Positions 42,161-50,754 of a DNA stretch of 64,000 nucleotides are shown in pieces (the stretch's first letter is position 1; each line of letters opens with the position of its first letter). Under the pieces are notes generated by a model that did no database searches, had not been told where the DNA came from, and saw only the letters and a list, made by a program, of their open reading frames with translations. The stretch is from Streptomyces sp. NBC_01335 (GTDB lineage: Bacteria > Actinomycetota > Actinomycetes > Streptomycetales > Streptomycetaceae). Location of the stretch: assembly GCF_035953295.1 (NCBI RefSeq), contig NZ_CP108370.1:7983001-8047000 (forward strand), read 5' to 3'. The position numbers and the translations under genes were made by a program.

Positions 42161-42175
42161 TCTAGTGGCACTAGA
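42161..42175. promoter_or_regulatory. Perfect 15-base palindrome upstream of arcD
   Basis: TCTAGTGGCACTAGA is perfectly symmetric (7-1-7), 86 bases before the arcD start and next to an A/T-rich patch with TTGAAA at 42142. It is a strong operator candidate. No regulator gene lies in the locus. Confidence 0.6.
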
Positions 42176-42260
42176 TTCCCGTCGCAATGAACGTGTGTCA
42201 GATAGACCGGAGCGCATCGTCCCCGCGTGGACCGGAAGAGGCACCTCGCGGAGGGGAAAC

Positions 42261-43721
42261 ATGACCAGCGCCGAGGCCGGTACCGACACTCCCGCTGAGG
42301 CGTCGTCGCCGGCGGCCAAGCTGACCCTGCTCACCCTCACGACGATGGTCGTCGGCTCCATGGTCGGAGCCGGCGTCTTCTCGCTGCCCCGGCGCTTCGC
42401 CGCGGAGACCGGTGTCGCCGGAGCCCTGATCTCCTGGGCGGTCGCCGGCATCGGCATGCTGATGCTCGCGTTCGTCTTCCAGAAGCTCGCGGTCCGCAGA
42501 CCCGACCTCGACGCGGGTGTGTACGCCTACGCCAAGGCCGGGTTCGGCGAGTACCTTGGTTTCTTTTCGGCCTTCGGCTACTGGGCCAGCGCCTGCGTCG
42601 GCAACGTGACCTACTGGGTCCTCATCATGTCCACCATCGGGGCGATCGCCCCGGCCCTCGGAGACGGCGACACGGCACTCGCCATCGTGCTGTCGTCGGT
42701 GGGGCTGTGGGGGTTCTTCCTCCTCATCCGGCGGGGAGTGAAGGAAGCGGCGGCGATCAACCGGATCGTGACCGTGGCGAAGGTCGTCCCGATCCTCGTC
42801 TTCGTGATCCTCGCCCTCTTCTACCTCGACGCGTCCGTCTTCGCCGACAACTTCGCCGGGGCCGACTACGCGGGCTCGCTCTTCAACCAGGTGCGCGGCA
42901 CCATGCTGGCCACCGTCTTCGTCTTCCTCGGCGTCGAAGGGGCCAGCGTCTACTCCCGCCACGCCAAGCGGCGCGAGGACGTCGGCCGGGCCACCATCCT
43001 CGGCTTCCTCAGCGTCTTCGCCGTCTTCGCCTCCGTCACCATCGTCTCGTACGGCATCCTGCCGATGGCCGAGATCGCCGAACTCCGCCAGCCCTCCATG
43101 GCCGGGGTCCTGGAAGCGGCGGTCGGCACCTGGGGCAAGGTCTTCGTCAGCGTGGGGCTCATCATCTCCGTCCTCGGCGCCTACCTGGCGTGGACACTGA
43201 TGGCCGCCGAGGTGCTCTTCGTCGCCGCCAAGGACGAGGACATGCCCCGCTTCCTGGGCCGGTCCACCGCCGCCGACGTGCCCGTACCGGCCCTGCTCAT
43301 GACGACGGCACTGAGCCAGCTGGTCCTCGTCATCACCGCCTTCTCGGACGACGCCTTCAACTTCGCGCTCGACCTGACCAGCGCGCTCACCCTCATCCCG
43401 TTCCTGCTGGCCGCCGGCTTCGCCCTCAAGATCGCGCTGAGGCCCGAAAAGGAACGTGCCGAGGGCCGCGTCACCCGGGGGGAGCTGGTGGTCGCCGCGC
43501 TCGCGACCGTGTACACGGCCTTCCTGCTCTACGCGGCGGGGCTGAAGTTCGTCCTCGTCTCCTTCATCCTCTACGCCCCGGCGACCTTCCTGTTCATCAA
43601 GGCCCGGCGGGAGCAGAACCGCCGCCTCTTCTCCCCGGTCGAAGCGGTCATCTGCGCCGTCTCGATCGCGGGCGCCGTCATGGGGGTGATCGCCCTGGCC
43701 GCCGGCTGGATCGAACTCTGA
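42261..43721 (+). CDS. arcD: Arginine/ornithine antiporter (APA family, ArcD type)
   Basis: A 486-residue amino-acid antiporter with about 12 to 13 membrane segments. The start [20 protein letters not shown] is the G-S-x-x-G-x-G-x-F substrate motif of APC transporters. [20 protein letters not shown] and [20 protein letters not shown] (the E-G-A motif of basic amino acid/polyamine antiporters) support arginine/ornithine. It lies 52 bases before the arginine deiminase gene. It should take up arginine in exchange for ornithine (or citrulline). GGAGGGG precedes the ATG. Confidence 0.9.
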   Translation: MTSAEAGTDTPAEASSPAAKLTLLTLTTMVVGSMVGAGVFSLPRRFAAETGVAGALISWAVAGIGMLMLAFVFQKLAVRRPDLDAGVYAYAKAGFGEYLGFFSAFGYWASACVGNVTYWVLIMSTIGAIAPALGDGDTALAIVLSSVGLWGFFLLIRRGVKEAAAINRIVTVAKVVPILVFVILALFYLDASVFADNFAGADYAGSLFNQVRGTMLATVFVFLGVEGASVYSRHAKRREDVGRATILGFLSVFAVFASVTIVSYGILPMAEIAELRQPSMAGVLEAAVGTWGKVFVSVGLIISVLGAYLAWTLMAAEVLFVAAKDEDMPRFLGRSTAADVPVPALLMTTALSQLVLVITAFSDDAFNFALDLTSALTLIPFLLAAGFALKIALRPEKERAEGRVTRGELVVAALATVYTAFLLYAAGLKFVLVSFILYAPATFLFIKARREQNRRLFSPVEAVICAVSIAGAVMGVIALAAGWIEL

Positions 43722-43773
43722 CCCGTCCCACCCCGGCCGACCCGCCGGTGAACCGCGAAAGGCTTCCCCCCCC

Positions 43774-45033
43774 ATGACTGACACGACCGCCCAGAGCCCG
43801 GCCCTCGGCGTCCACTCCGAGGTCGGCAAGCTGCGCAAGGTCCTGGTCTGCGCACCCGGGATGGCCCACCGGCGGCTCACCCCCACCAACGCGGACGACC
43901 TGCTCTTCGACGACGTGATGTGGGTGGAGAACGCCCAGCGCGACCACGCCGACTTCGTCGACAAGCTGCGGCAGGCGGACGTCGACGTCGTCGAACTCCA
44001 CGAACTGCTCGCCGAGACCATGGCGATCCCGGCGGCCCGGGACTGGCTGCTGGACCGCAAGATCACCGCCAACGAGGTCGGCCTCGGGCTCATCGAGAAC
44101 ACCCGTGCCTTCCTGGAGTCGCTGGAACCCCGCCGGCTCGCCGAGTACCTGATCGGCGGGCTCGCCACCGCGGACCTCCCCGACGAGTTCCGCTCCGGCT
44201 ACCTGGCACTGGCCCGCGAGTCGACGGCCGCCCGCGAATACCTCATGCCGCCGCTGCCGAACACCCTGTACACCCGGGACACCACCTGCTGGCTCTACGG
44301 CGGCGTCACCCTCAACCCCCTGTACTGGCCCGCCCGCCACGGCGAGACCCTCCTGATGGCCGCCATATACGCCTTCCACCCCGACTACCGGGGCGCGAAG
44401 GTGTGGTGGGGCGACCCCGAACAGGACTGGGGACAGGCCACCTTCGAGGGCGGTGACATCATGCCCGTCGGCAACGGCGTCGTCCTCATGGGCATGAGCG
44501 AGCGGACCTCCCGCCAGGCCATCACCCAGGTCGCCGCCTCCCTCTTCCGCGAGGGCGCCGCCGAGCGCGTCATCGTCGCGGGCATGCCCAAGCTGCGTTC
44601 AGCCATGCACCTGGACACCGTCTTCACCTTCGCCGACCGCGACATCGTGACGCTCTATCCGAGGATCATGGACGCGGTCCACACCTTCTCCCTGCGCCCC
44701 GGCGACAAGGCGCCGGGCGTCGAGATCACGGATGAGGGCGCCACCCCCTTCGTCGACGTCGTGGCCGAGGGACTCGGCCTGCCCGCACTGCGGGTCATCG
44801 AGACGGGCGGCGACGTGTACGCCTCCGAACGCCAGCAGTGGGACAGCGGCAACAACGCCGTGGCACTGGAACCCGGCGTGGTCTTCACCTACGACCGCAA
44901 CACCCAGACGAACACCCTGCTGCGCAAGGCGGGCGTGGAGGTCATCACCATCGTCGGCGCGGAGCTGGGGCGCGGACGAGGCGGCGGCCACTGCATGACC
45001 TGCCCGCTCGTCCGCGACCCCGTCTCCTTCTGA
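43774..45033 (+). CDS. arcA: Arginine deiminase ArcA
   Basis: A 419-residue enzyme converting arginine to citrulline and ammonia. The catalytic Cys407 is in [14 protein letters not shown] at the C-terminus. The Glu and Asp are in [19 protein letters not shown], the His in [12 protein letters not shown], and the N-terminal Asp region in [12 protein letters not shown]. The length matches bacterial ADI. With the antiporter it can export ammonia equivalents and raise pH, or feed citrulline to metabolism. No ornithine carbamoyltransferase or carbamate kinase is present, so ATP formation by the full pathway is not coded here. Confidence 0.95.
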   Translation: MTDTTAQSPALGVHSEVGKLRKVLVCAPGMAHRRLTPTNADDLLFDDVMWVENAQRDHADFVDKLRQADVDVVELHELLAETMAIPAARDWLLDRKITANEVGLGLIENTRAFLESLEPRRLAEYLIGGLATADLPDEFRSGYLALARESTAAREYLMPPLPNTLYTRDTTCWLYGGVTLNPLYWPARHGETLLMAAIYAFHPDYRGAKVWWGDPEQDWGQATFEGGDIMPVGNGVVLMGMSERTSRQAITQVAASLFREGAAERVIVAGMPKLRSAMHLDTVFTFADRDIVTLYPRIMDAVHTFSLRPGDKAPGVEITDEGATPFVDVVAEGLGLPALRVIETGGDVYASERQQWDSGNNAVALEPGVVFTYDRNTQTNTLLRKAGVEVITIVGAELGRGRGGGHCMTCPLVRDPVSF

Positions 45034-45064
45034 CCCGCCACCTGTCGGGGTGGGCCTTCATTGG

Positions 45065-46039
45065 TCAGGCCGTCAGCTTCCCGGGCAGCCAGGCGAGCTG
45101 AGCGGCCTCCTGGTGGGGACCGCCGCCCTCGTGGTCGTTGAAGTCGTAGACCTCTATCGACTTGTCGGCGTGGGCGTACGCGTTGAACGCGGCGAACACC
45201 GTGGACGGCGGGCAGGTGAGGTCCTCCAGCGCCGTCGAGAACAGCGCCGGCGCCGAGGCCCGCGCGGCGAAGTGCACCCCGTCGAAGTAGGCGAGCGTCT
45301 CCTTGACCCGCTCGGTGCGGCCCCGGTGCGTCTTGAGGTAATTGCCCACCTCGCGGTAGGGGTTGCGGTCGGTCACCGTGAGGGCGCGCGGGAAGTCGCA
45401 GAGGAACGGGACGTCCGGCGCCACGGCGGCCAGGTCCGGTACGAGGCCGGCGACCGCGAGCGTGATGCCGCCGCCCTGGCTGATGCCGGCAGCCGCGGTG
45501 CGCGACGCGTCGACGAGCGGGTGGGAGCGGGCGGCCTCCACGGCCCGGACCGCGTCGGTGTAAAGCCGCCGGTAGTAGTACTCGTCCGGGTCCTCGATGC
45601 CCCGGGTCATGACCCCCGGGAACGCGGGCCCGCTGCCCACCGGATCGGCGGTGTCGCCGCCGGCCCAGCCGCTGCCCTGGCCCCGGGTGTCCATGACGAA
45701 GTGCGCGAACCCGGCCGACGCCCAGAGCAGATGGGTGTGCGCCAGGCCCCGCCCGCCGCCGTACCCGATGAACTGCACCACCGCCGGGACCGGTTCGGTG
45801 GTGCCCGCCGGAAGCACCAGCCAGCCCCTGACCGGGTGGCCGCCGAAGCCGGCGAAGGTCGCGTCGTACACCTCCACGGTCTTCAGGCCCGTGTCCGCGC
45901 GGAGTTCGAAGCGCGCGTCGAGCGGGTGGCTGCGGGTCTCTTCGAGCGTCCTCGACCAGAACGCGTCGAAGTCGGCGGGCTCCGCCGAAGCGCTTCGGTA
46001 CGTGCGGAGTTCTTCGAGGGGCAGGTCGAACAGGGACAT
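45065..46039 (-). CDS. Acetylxylan esterase / cephalosporin-C deacetylase (AXE1 family)
   Basis: A 324-residue alpha/beta hydrolase of CE7 type. It starts with LFDLPLEELRTYRSASAEPA, then has the RGQGSGWAGGDTADP loop (the RGQ motif), nucleophile Ser in AAGISQGGGITLAVAG, and DHEGGGPHQEAAQLAWL with the catalytic His. No signal peptide is seen, so it acts on small imported acetylated oligosaccharides in the cytoplasm, as CE7 enzymes do. It stands alone, 30 bases convergent to arcA. A 23-base palindrome sits just upstream of its ATG. Confidence 0.92.
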   Translation of the reverse strand: MSLFDLPLEELRTYRSASAEPADFDAFWSRTLEETRSHPLDARFELRADTGLKTVEVYDATFAGFGGHPVRGWLVLPAGTTEPVPAVVQFIGYGGGRGLAHTHLLWASAGFAHFVMDTRGQGSGWAGGDTADPVGSGPAFPGVMTRGIEDPDEYYYRRLYTDAVRAVEAARSHPLVDASRTAAAGISQGGGITLAVAGLVPDLAAVAPDVPFLCDFPRALTVTDRNPYREVGNYLKTHRGRTERVKETLAYFDGVHFAARASAPALFSTALEDLTCPPSTVFAAFNAYAHADKSIEVYDFNDHEGGGPHQEAAQLAWLPGKLTA

Positions 46040-46066
46040 GCGGGCCGCTTTCGTCGCACGGATGAA

Positions 46067-46089
46067 TGATCACACCGTACGTGTGATCA
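46067..46089. promoter_or_regulatory. Perfect palindrome upstream of the esterase gene
   Basis: TGATCACAC (46067-46075) and GTGTGATCA (46081-46089) flank CGTAC. The 9-bp arms are perfect. It starts 27 bases before the esterase ATG, over its likely promoter, and is a strong repressor-site candidate. Confidence 0.6.
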
Positions 46090-46241
46090 CCCGGTCCGCA
46101 GAAGAGCCCGGTTCCGCCCCCGGAGGAGAGGTGTCACGGCCGCCCGAGGCGTACCGTGACCGTCTTCGGCCGCTGGTACTCGTCGAGGGCGAGCACGCCG
46201 CCGCGTGCGAGGCGAGCAGCCCCAGGCGTCCGGCCCGCTCC

Positions 46242-48017
46242 TCAGAGGTCGTACGAGCGGAGCCAGAGCTCCAGCGTGAGGACGAGCCAGAGCTTCCCTC
46301 CCTGGCGCGGCAGCAGAGTGCCCTCGCCCTTCAGCCACGTGCGGATCGTGTCCTGGCGGAACAGCCCGCGCTCCCGGGCCCCGCGCCCCAGCAGCAGATC
46401 GTTGCCGAGGTCCCGCAGCGGGCCGGTGAGCCACTGCTGGACCGGCACCCGCATCCCGCTCTTCGGGCGGTCCACGACGGTGCCGGGGAGAAGATCGCGC
46501 ACCGCCTCCTTGAGGACCCACTTCTCCACCGTGCCCCGGAGCTTGTACACCGGGGGAGTGGCGAAGGCGTGGTCGACCACCCGCCGGTCGAAGAGCGGTG
46601 CGCGGCCCTCGACACCCTGGGACGAGGTCAGCCGCTCGACCTTGGTGAGGATGTGGTGGGCGCCCTTGGTCCGCAGGTTGCAGTGGAGCAGCTGGTTGAG
46701 CAGGCTGCTCATGCGGTACGGACTGTCCGGGCCCGGCAGCAGGTACGGCTCGACGAAGCGCTGCGGCCGGGGCGCGCCCGCCAGCGCGTCCAGCGCCTGC
46801 GGGGTCAGCAGCACCGGAAGGTCCGTCCAGCACTTGCGGTACGACCGCAGGTAGGCCGTCGCCCGGTCCTCGTCCCACGGCGCCCCGGATTCCCGTTGCA
46901 TCTCCTGCACCAGCATGGGGAGGTTCTTCGGGCCGCCGAAGACGGGGTCGCCGCCCTCGCCGTTGAGCACCACCGACGCCCCCTCGTCGGCCACCGCCTC
47001 CGCGAGCAGCAGGTTGGGCACCGTCAGCGGGTCACCCACCGGACTGTCCAGCAGCGCCGCCGCCTCCGCGAGCCGCGCCGCGACCGTCGCACCGGAGACG
47101 TTCAACACGCGGTGCCGGGTCCCGCAGTGCGCGGCGACGAGGCCCGAGTAGCCCAATTCGTTGGGGAGTCCGTCACCGAAGCTGATGGAGTACGTGCGGA
47201 CCGGACGGCTGTGCAGCTTCGCCGCGAGCGCCGTGACCAGCGAACTGTCGATGCCCCCGGACAGCAGCACCGCCACCGGATCCGCCTCGGGCAGCCGGCA
47301 GGCCACCGCGTCCTCCAGCAGGGCCCGCAGCCCCAGGACATGGTCCTGCGGGCCGTCGAGCGCGTCCCGGTCGAGCCGCTCGACCGGCTCCCAGTGGACG
47401 GTCTCGCTCACCGAGCCGTCCGGCGACAACCGCAGCACCCGGCCCGGCAGCACCTCCCGCACACCCGTCAGCAGCGTCTCCTCACCCGGCAGGTACGCGA
47501 AGGTCAGGAACGAGCGGACCGCGGCCGGATTCAAGGACGTGCCCAGCGCCGGCCACCTGCGCAGTGCCCGCAACGAGGTCGAGGCGGACCACGCCCCGTC
47601 CGCCCGCGCGTAGAACACCGTACGGGCGCCCACGTGGTCGCGGATCAGCACCAGGTCGGTGCCGTCGAGCACCGCCAGCACGAACATGCCCTCGGCGAGC
47701 GCCACCCCCTCGGCACCCAGCGACGCCCAGCAGCGCAGCAGCAGTTCGGCGTCCGGGCAGCGCGCGGGGGCAGGGGTCCCGTGCTGCTCCAGCGCGTCCC
47801 GCAGCGCCGGTGCGTTGTGGAGGGTGACCTCACCGGTCGCGGTGAGCCCGCACGCGGTGAACGGGCCCTCGGCCGGGCCGGGTTCGCCGCGCAACAGGGC
47901 CGCGTCCGCGCGCGGGACGGTGATCTCCGGCCCGACGCCGGGGATCGCGCCCATCGCCCGGACATGGGCGCGGGCCCCGTCCGTCGTGGGGGCCAGACTC
48001 ATACAGAAGCGCGCCAT
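46242..48017 (-). CDS. Asparagine-synthetase-like ligase lacking the glutaminase cysteine
   Basis: A 591-residue AsnB-like protein. Residues 1-180 are an Ntn-type amidotransferase fold, but the protein begins MARFCMSLAP, so Cys is not at position 2 and the glutaminase nucleophile is missing. Residues from about 245 are the synthetase domain with the PP-loop LLSGGIDSSLV (253-259), then YSISFGDGLPNELGYSGLVA and the helical VLNGEGGDPVFGGPKNLP, and ...GRAPLFDRRVVDHAFATPP. Loss of the N-terminal Cys with an intact ATP site is what beta-lactam synthetase and some other ligases show. It may therefore adenylate a carboxylate and couple it to an amine or form a ring. Start: ATG at 48017 after AAAGGAG. 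It ends an unusual six-gene run. Confidence 0.8.
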   Translation of the reverse strand: MARFCMSLAPTTDGARAHVRAMGAIPGVGPEITVPRADAALLRGEPGPAEGPFTACGLTATGEVTLHNAPALRDALEQHGTPAPARCPDAELLLRCWASLGAEGVALAEGMFVLAVLDGTDLVLIRDHVGARTVFYARADGAWSASTSLRALRRWPALGTSLNPAAVRSFLTFAYLPGEETLLTGVREVLPGRVLRLSPDGSVSETVHWEPVERLDRDALDGPQDHVLGLRALLEDAVACRLPEADPVAVLLSGGIDSSLVTALAAKLHSRPVRTYSISFGDGLPNELGYSGLVAAHCGTRHRVLNVSGATVAARLAEAAALLDSPVGDPLTVPNLLLAEAVADEGASVVLNGEGGDPVFGGPKNLPMLVQEMQRESGAPWDEDRATAYLRSYRKCWTDLPVLLTPQALDALAGAPRPQRFVEPYLLPGPDSPYRMSSLLNQLLHCNLRTKGAHHILTKVERLTSSQGVEGRAPLFDRRVVDHAFATPPVYKLRGTVEKWVLKEAVRDLLPGTVVDRPKSGMRVPVQQWLTGPLRDLGNDLLLGRGARERGLFRQDTIRTWLKGEGTLLPRQGGKLWLVLTLELWLRSYDL

Positions 48018-48076
48018 CGACGGCTCCTTTCCGCTCTGTTCCTCGCCGGGTTTCCGTCGTGCGCCACACCGGTGGC

Positions 48077-48628
48077 TCAGCCGAAGTCGTCGTCGCTCCA
48101 GCCGCCGTCGTCCCCGTCGCCCCAGTCGCCGTCCCAGTCGTCGTCCCCCGAATCGACCGGCCCGCCCGAGTCGCCGGAACCGGCCCCGTCGCCACCCGCG
48201 CCGCCGTCCCCTCCGGAGGCCTGCGCCTGACGGCGCAGCTCCTCCTCTTCCTCCGGGCTCAGGCTCAGCGGCGGCAACTGCGCCTCCGTGACGGCCAGAG
48301 ACGTCACCCCGATGCCCGCCAGCAGCAGGCCCATCCGGCCGCCGAAGGACGTGCGGTTGACCGTGAGGGTGTCGCCACGCCCCCACACGGTCCGGCCGTA
48401 CCCGAGGTCCCGGCCGTAGGTGACTTGGCCGTTGGAGACACGTTTGACGATGCGATCACCGAGGAGTTCGTCGGTGCCCGACGCCCCCTCGTCGTCGTGC
48501 CAGCGCACCAGCCCCGCCACCGCCGGATCGCGCCGCCGCCACTCCTGCCGGCCGTCCTGGTAGGAGCGGTGCACACTGCCGTCCGCCAGCAGCTCGTCGC
48601 TGTAGCCGATCTCTGTGGGCCTCATCAT
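48077..48628 (-). CDS. Unknown protein with hydrophobic segment and acidic tail
   Basis: A 183-residue protein I do not recognise. Residues 1-95 are a beta-rich, charged region with two similar DELL-containing stretches (IGYSDELLADGSVHRSYQDG and SGTDELLGDRIVKRVSNGQV). A short hydrophobic segment follows (MGLLLAGIGVTSLAVTEA). The C-terminus is Gly/Asp/Trp-rich (DDDWDGDWGDGDDGGWSDDD). The W-rich acidic end is not like its neighbours' low-complexity tails. It lies 12 bases after the preceding gene and 59 bases before the AsnB-like gene, so it is co-transcribed with both. Two adjacent ATGs at 48628/48625 are possible starts. Confidence 0.6.
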   Translation of the reverse strand: MMRPTEIGYSDELLADGSVHRSYQDGRQEWRRRDPAVAGLVRWHDDEGASGTDELLGDRIVKRVSNGQVTYGRDLGYGRTVWGRGDTLTVNRTSFGGRMGLLLAGIGVTSLAVTEAQLPPLSLSPEEEEELRRQAQASGGDGGAGGDGAGSGDSGGPVDSGDDDWDGDWGDGDDGGWSDDDFG

Positions 48629-48640
48629 GGTCTGCTGTCC

Positions 48641-49567
48641 TCAAGCTCTTCCGGTCGGATCGGGCCAGCTCAAGAAGCCCGTGGTGCGCAGGTCCCGCAG
48701 CCCCGTCCACACCGAGGCCCGCGTCACCCGGGGCCCGCGGGTGAGACGCAGCACCCCGCGGACCAGCCAGCCGGGGGGTACGGCGGCGACCTCGGCGAAA
48801 CGGCCCTGCGCCAGCCACGCCGTCTCCTGCGGCCTGAGAGTGCCGGGCAGCGCGGCCAGCTCCTCCCGCCGGACCGGGCCGCGCCCGGCCGGCAAGCGCA
48901 TGGCCTGCGCATGGCGCGGTACGAGCCCGAGGGAGGAGACCCGCACGCCGGGGACGGGGCCGAGGGAGGCCCGGACCCGGCCGCGCAGCGCGATGCCCCG
49001 GGGGCTCGCGTCGTGGAGCACGTACACCGTCGCCCCGTCCGCGCGCTCCAGCGCGGTGGTCAGCCGCGGGTCGAAGGGCAGCGCGTCGGCCACCGTGAGG
49101 ACCGGGCAGGCCGCCTCCAGGTGGACGTGGTTGGCCAGCAGCATCCGGGCGATCGCGTGGTCCTGGCAGACCAGGAGGCGGGGCAGCCCGTAGTCGTGGA
49201 GGTCGGGTTCGCTCGTTCGCGCCGGGGCGGGTGCCGCCCCGGGCGGGGAGGGCAGCAGGCCCGGCACCGTGTCCCGGCCCCGGGCGTCCAGCGCGCGGGT
49301 GAACGACGACAGCCGCAGATACGGCCGCGCGGTGCGCGGAACCCGGCTCAGCACGGTCAGCGCCGGATCGAGGACCCGGCAGGTCTCGAAGTACAACTGA
49401 CGTTCGGTGAAACGGAGTCCGCCCGGTTCGGCGGCCCGTGCGGCGGCGGTGTCGATCGCGGCGCGGAGGGCGGCGTCCAGCGCGCGGACGAGCAGGCGGG
49501 GGCCGGGTCCGCCGGACGGGTCCGGGAGGGCGTGCGCCCTGATGAGGGGCGGGCGTCGGGGCGTCAT
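48641..49567 (-). CDS. TOPRIM-like protein C of the 46-52 kb operon
   Basis: A 308-residue protein of unknown function, the third of three related genes. Residues 48-66 (GGLRFTERQLYFETCRVLD) resemble the winged-helix entry of the TopoVI-A/Spo11-like group. LLVCQDHAIARMLLANHVHL (131-150) and TVYVLHDASPRGIALRGRVR (180-199) correspond to the two core strands of a TOPRIM-like fold. The second acid of the D-x-D pair is Ser here, so metal binding is doubtful. The protein ends TGFLSWPDPTGRA, a motif shared with both upstream neighbours. It lacks their zinc ribbon and membrane spans. ATGA overlap with the upstream gene. The fold is inferred by eye. Confidence 0.6.
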   Translation of the reverse strand: MTPRRPPLIRAHALPDPSGGPGPRLLVRALDAALRAAIDTAAARAAEPGGLRFTERQLYFETCRVLDPALTVLSRVPRTARPYLRLSSFTRALDARGRDTVPGLLPSPPGAAPAPARTSEPDLHDYGLPRLLVCQDHAIARMLLANHVHLEAACPVLTVADALPFDPRLTTALERADGATVYVLHDASPRGIALRGRVRASLGPVPGVRVSSLGLVPRHAQAMRLPAGRGPVRREELAALPGTLRPQETAWLAQGRFAEVAAVPPGWLVRGVLRLTRGPRVTRASVWTGLRDLRTTGFLSWPDPTGRA

Positions 49568-50754
49568 GAGGTGCTCCTGTCGCGCTGGTCGTGCTTCCCG
49601 GTGGTGCGGGAGGCGCCGCGGGGCTGCGGCTGCCCGGTGGGGTCGGGCCAGGTGAGGAACCCCTGGGAGAACGGGCTCCCGGGGAGATCCGGCCTCGGGG
49701 CCGGCGCCGTCACGGCGTGCTCGACCGCCCTGGTGACGGCCTCGGCGAGGACCGGGGGCGGCACAGCGGCGATCGGCCACCACCATCCCTCGGCCAGCCG
49801 GTCGGCCTCGTGTCCGGGCAGACCGGCCACGGTGCGCAGCAGTTCGGCGTCGCACCCCGACCCGCCGGAGAAACGGCGGACGGCACGCGGGTTGCGGGCG
49901 ACGGCTCCCGGCCGGAGACCCGCGTCCACGACGGTCCGGCCGGGATGCGCCGCACGGAGCGCAGGTGCGAGCAGGGCGCCCTCGGCGTCCGCGTCGTGCA
50001 CCACCACGACCGGCAGACCGGCCGGGTGACCGGCCAGCAGCTCCAGCGCCTCGCGCACGCGTCCCGGCCCGTCCGTGCCGCCGACCCGGTCGGCGGCCTT
50101 CGTCACCAGGAGGACGTGCGGCCGGTTCGGGAGCCCGTTCTCCCCGAGGAAGCGTGCGACGACCGGCTCGGTGCAGAGGAGCACCACGTGGGGCGGTCCC
50201 GACCGGGCCTCGGCCGCGCGTCGCGCGGCAGCGGCGCCCGCCGCGCGCCTCTCGTCCACCACCCCGCGGGGCAGTCCGCCGTAGGTCGTCGTCCAGGCGC
50301 CGTGCATCAGCGCTCTGAACGTGTTCTCCGGCGGCTGGACCAGCGCGAACGCGCCCCGCTCCGGACGATGGCGCAGCGCGGCCGCCAGGACGAGCACCAC
50401 CGGCACCAGCCACCCGGCGGCCGTCCGGAGCCCGCCGTGCGCCACGACCGCACCCGTCACCAGCGCGGCGGAGAGCGGCAGCGCGACCGCCCAGCGCACC
50501 CACGCCCGGACACCGCGCGGCCGGGACGCCTCCGAGAACGGGTTGGACGACCGGGACGCGTACCAGAGCTGGGTCAGGGTGATCCTCAGGCGGCCGTTGC
50601 CGGTGGCCCGCTCGACGCGGCGCCGGATGCGGACGTCGTGCATCCCCGCACCGTCCGACCAGGGGTCCAGGGCGTAGCGCCGCCCGCAGCGCACACATCG
50701 GCCGCCGACGCGTTCCTTGCGGTTGATCCGCGCCTCGCAGCCCGGGCAGATCAC
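49564..50754 (-). CDS. Zinc-ribbon, membrane-anchored TOPRIM-like protein B
   Basis: A 396-residue protein. Residues 1-30 are a zinc ribbon (VICPGCEARINRKE and RCVRCGRRYALDP; Cys3, 6, 20, 23). Residues 40-68 look like a small winged helix ending LTQLWYASRSS. Two membrane spans follow at about 85-127. HVVLLCTEPVVARFLGENGL (189-208) and VVVVHDADAEGALLAPALRA (249-268) match the Glu strand and D-x-D strand of TOPRIM domains. YGGLPRGVVDERR and the C-terminal QGFLTWPDPTGQ are shared with the paralogue upstream. GTG start overlaps the previous stop (GTGA). Function unknown; nucleic-acid or nucleotide chemistry at the membrane is an inference. Confidence 0.65.
   Translation of the reverse strand: MICPGCEARINRKERVGGRCVRCGRRYALDPWSDGAGMHDVRIRRRVERATGNGRLRITLTQLWYASRSSNPFSEASRPRGVRAWVRWAVALPLSAALVTGAVVAHGGLRTAAGWLVPVVLVLAAALRHRPERGAFALVQPPENTFRALMHGAWTTTYGGLPRGVVDERRAAGAAAARRAAEARSGPPHVVLLCTEPVVARFLGENGLPNRPHVLLVTKAADRVGGTDGPGRVREALELLAGHPAGLPVVVVHDADAEGALLAPALRAAHPGRTVVDAGLRPGAVARNPRAVRRFSGGSGCDAELLRTVAGLPGHEADRLAEGWWWPIAAVPPPVLAEAVTRAVEHAVTAPAPRPDLPGSPFSQGFLTWPDPTGQPQPRGASRTTGKHDQRDRSTS

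Larger units (their letters stand above)
41949..42260. other. Regulatory region upstream of the arginine deiminase genes
   Basis: A 312-base gap with locally low GC around 42130-42160. It contains a 12-bp perfect hairpin and a 15-base perfect palindrome, annotated separately. No gene is seen. Confidence 0.6.

Noticed and set aside
42198..44168. Long minus-strand ORF antisense to arcD
   Set aside because: Low-complexity Glu/Asp/Gly composition caused by GC bias; arcD on the plus strand is well supported.
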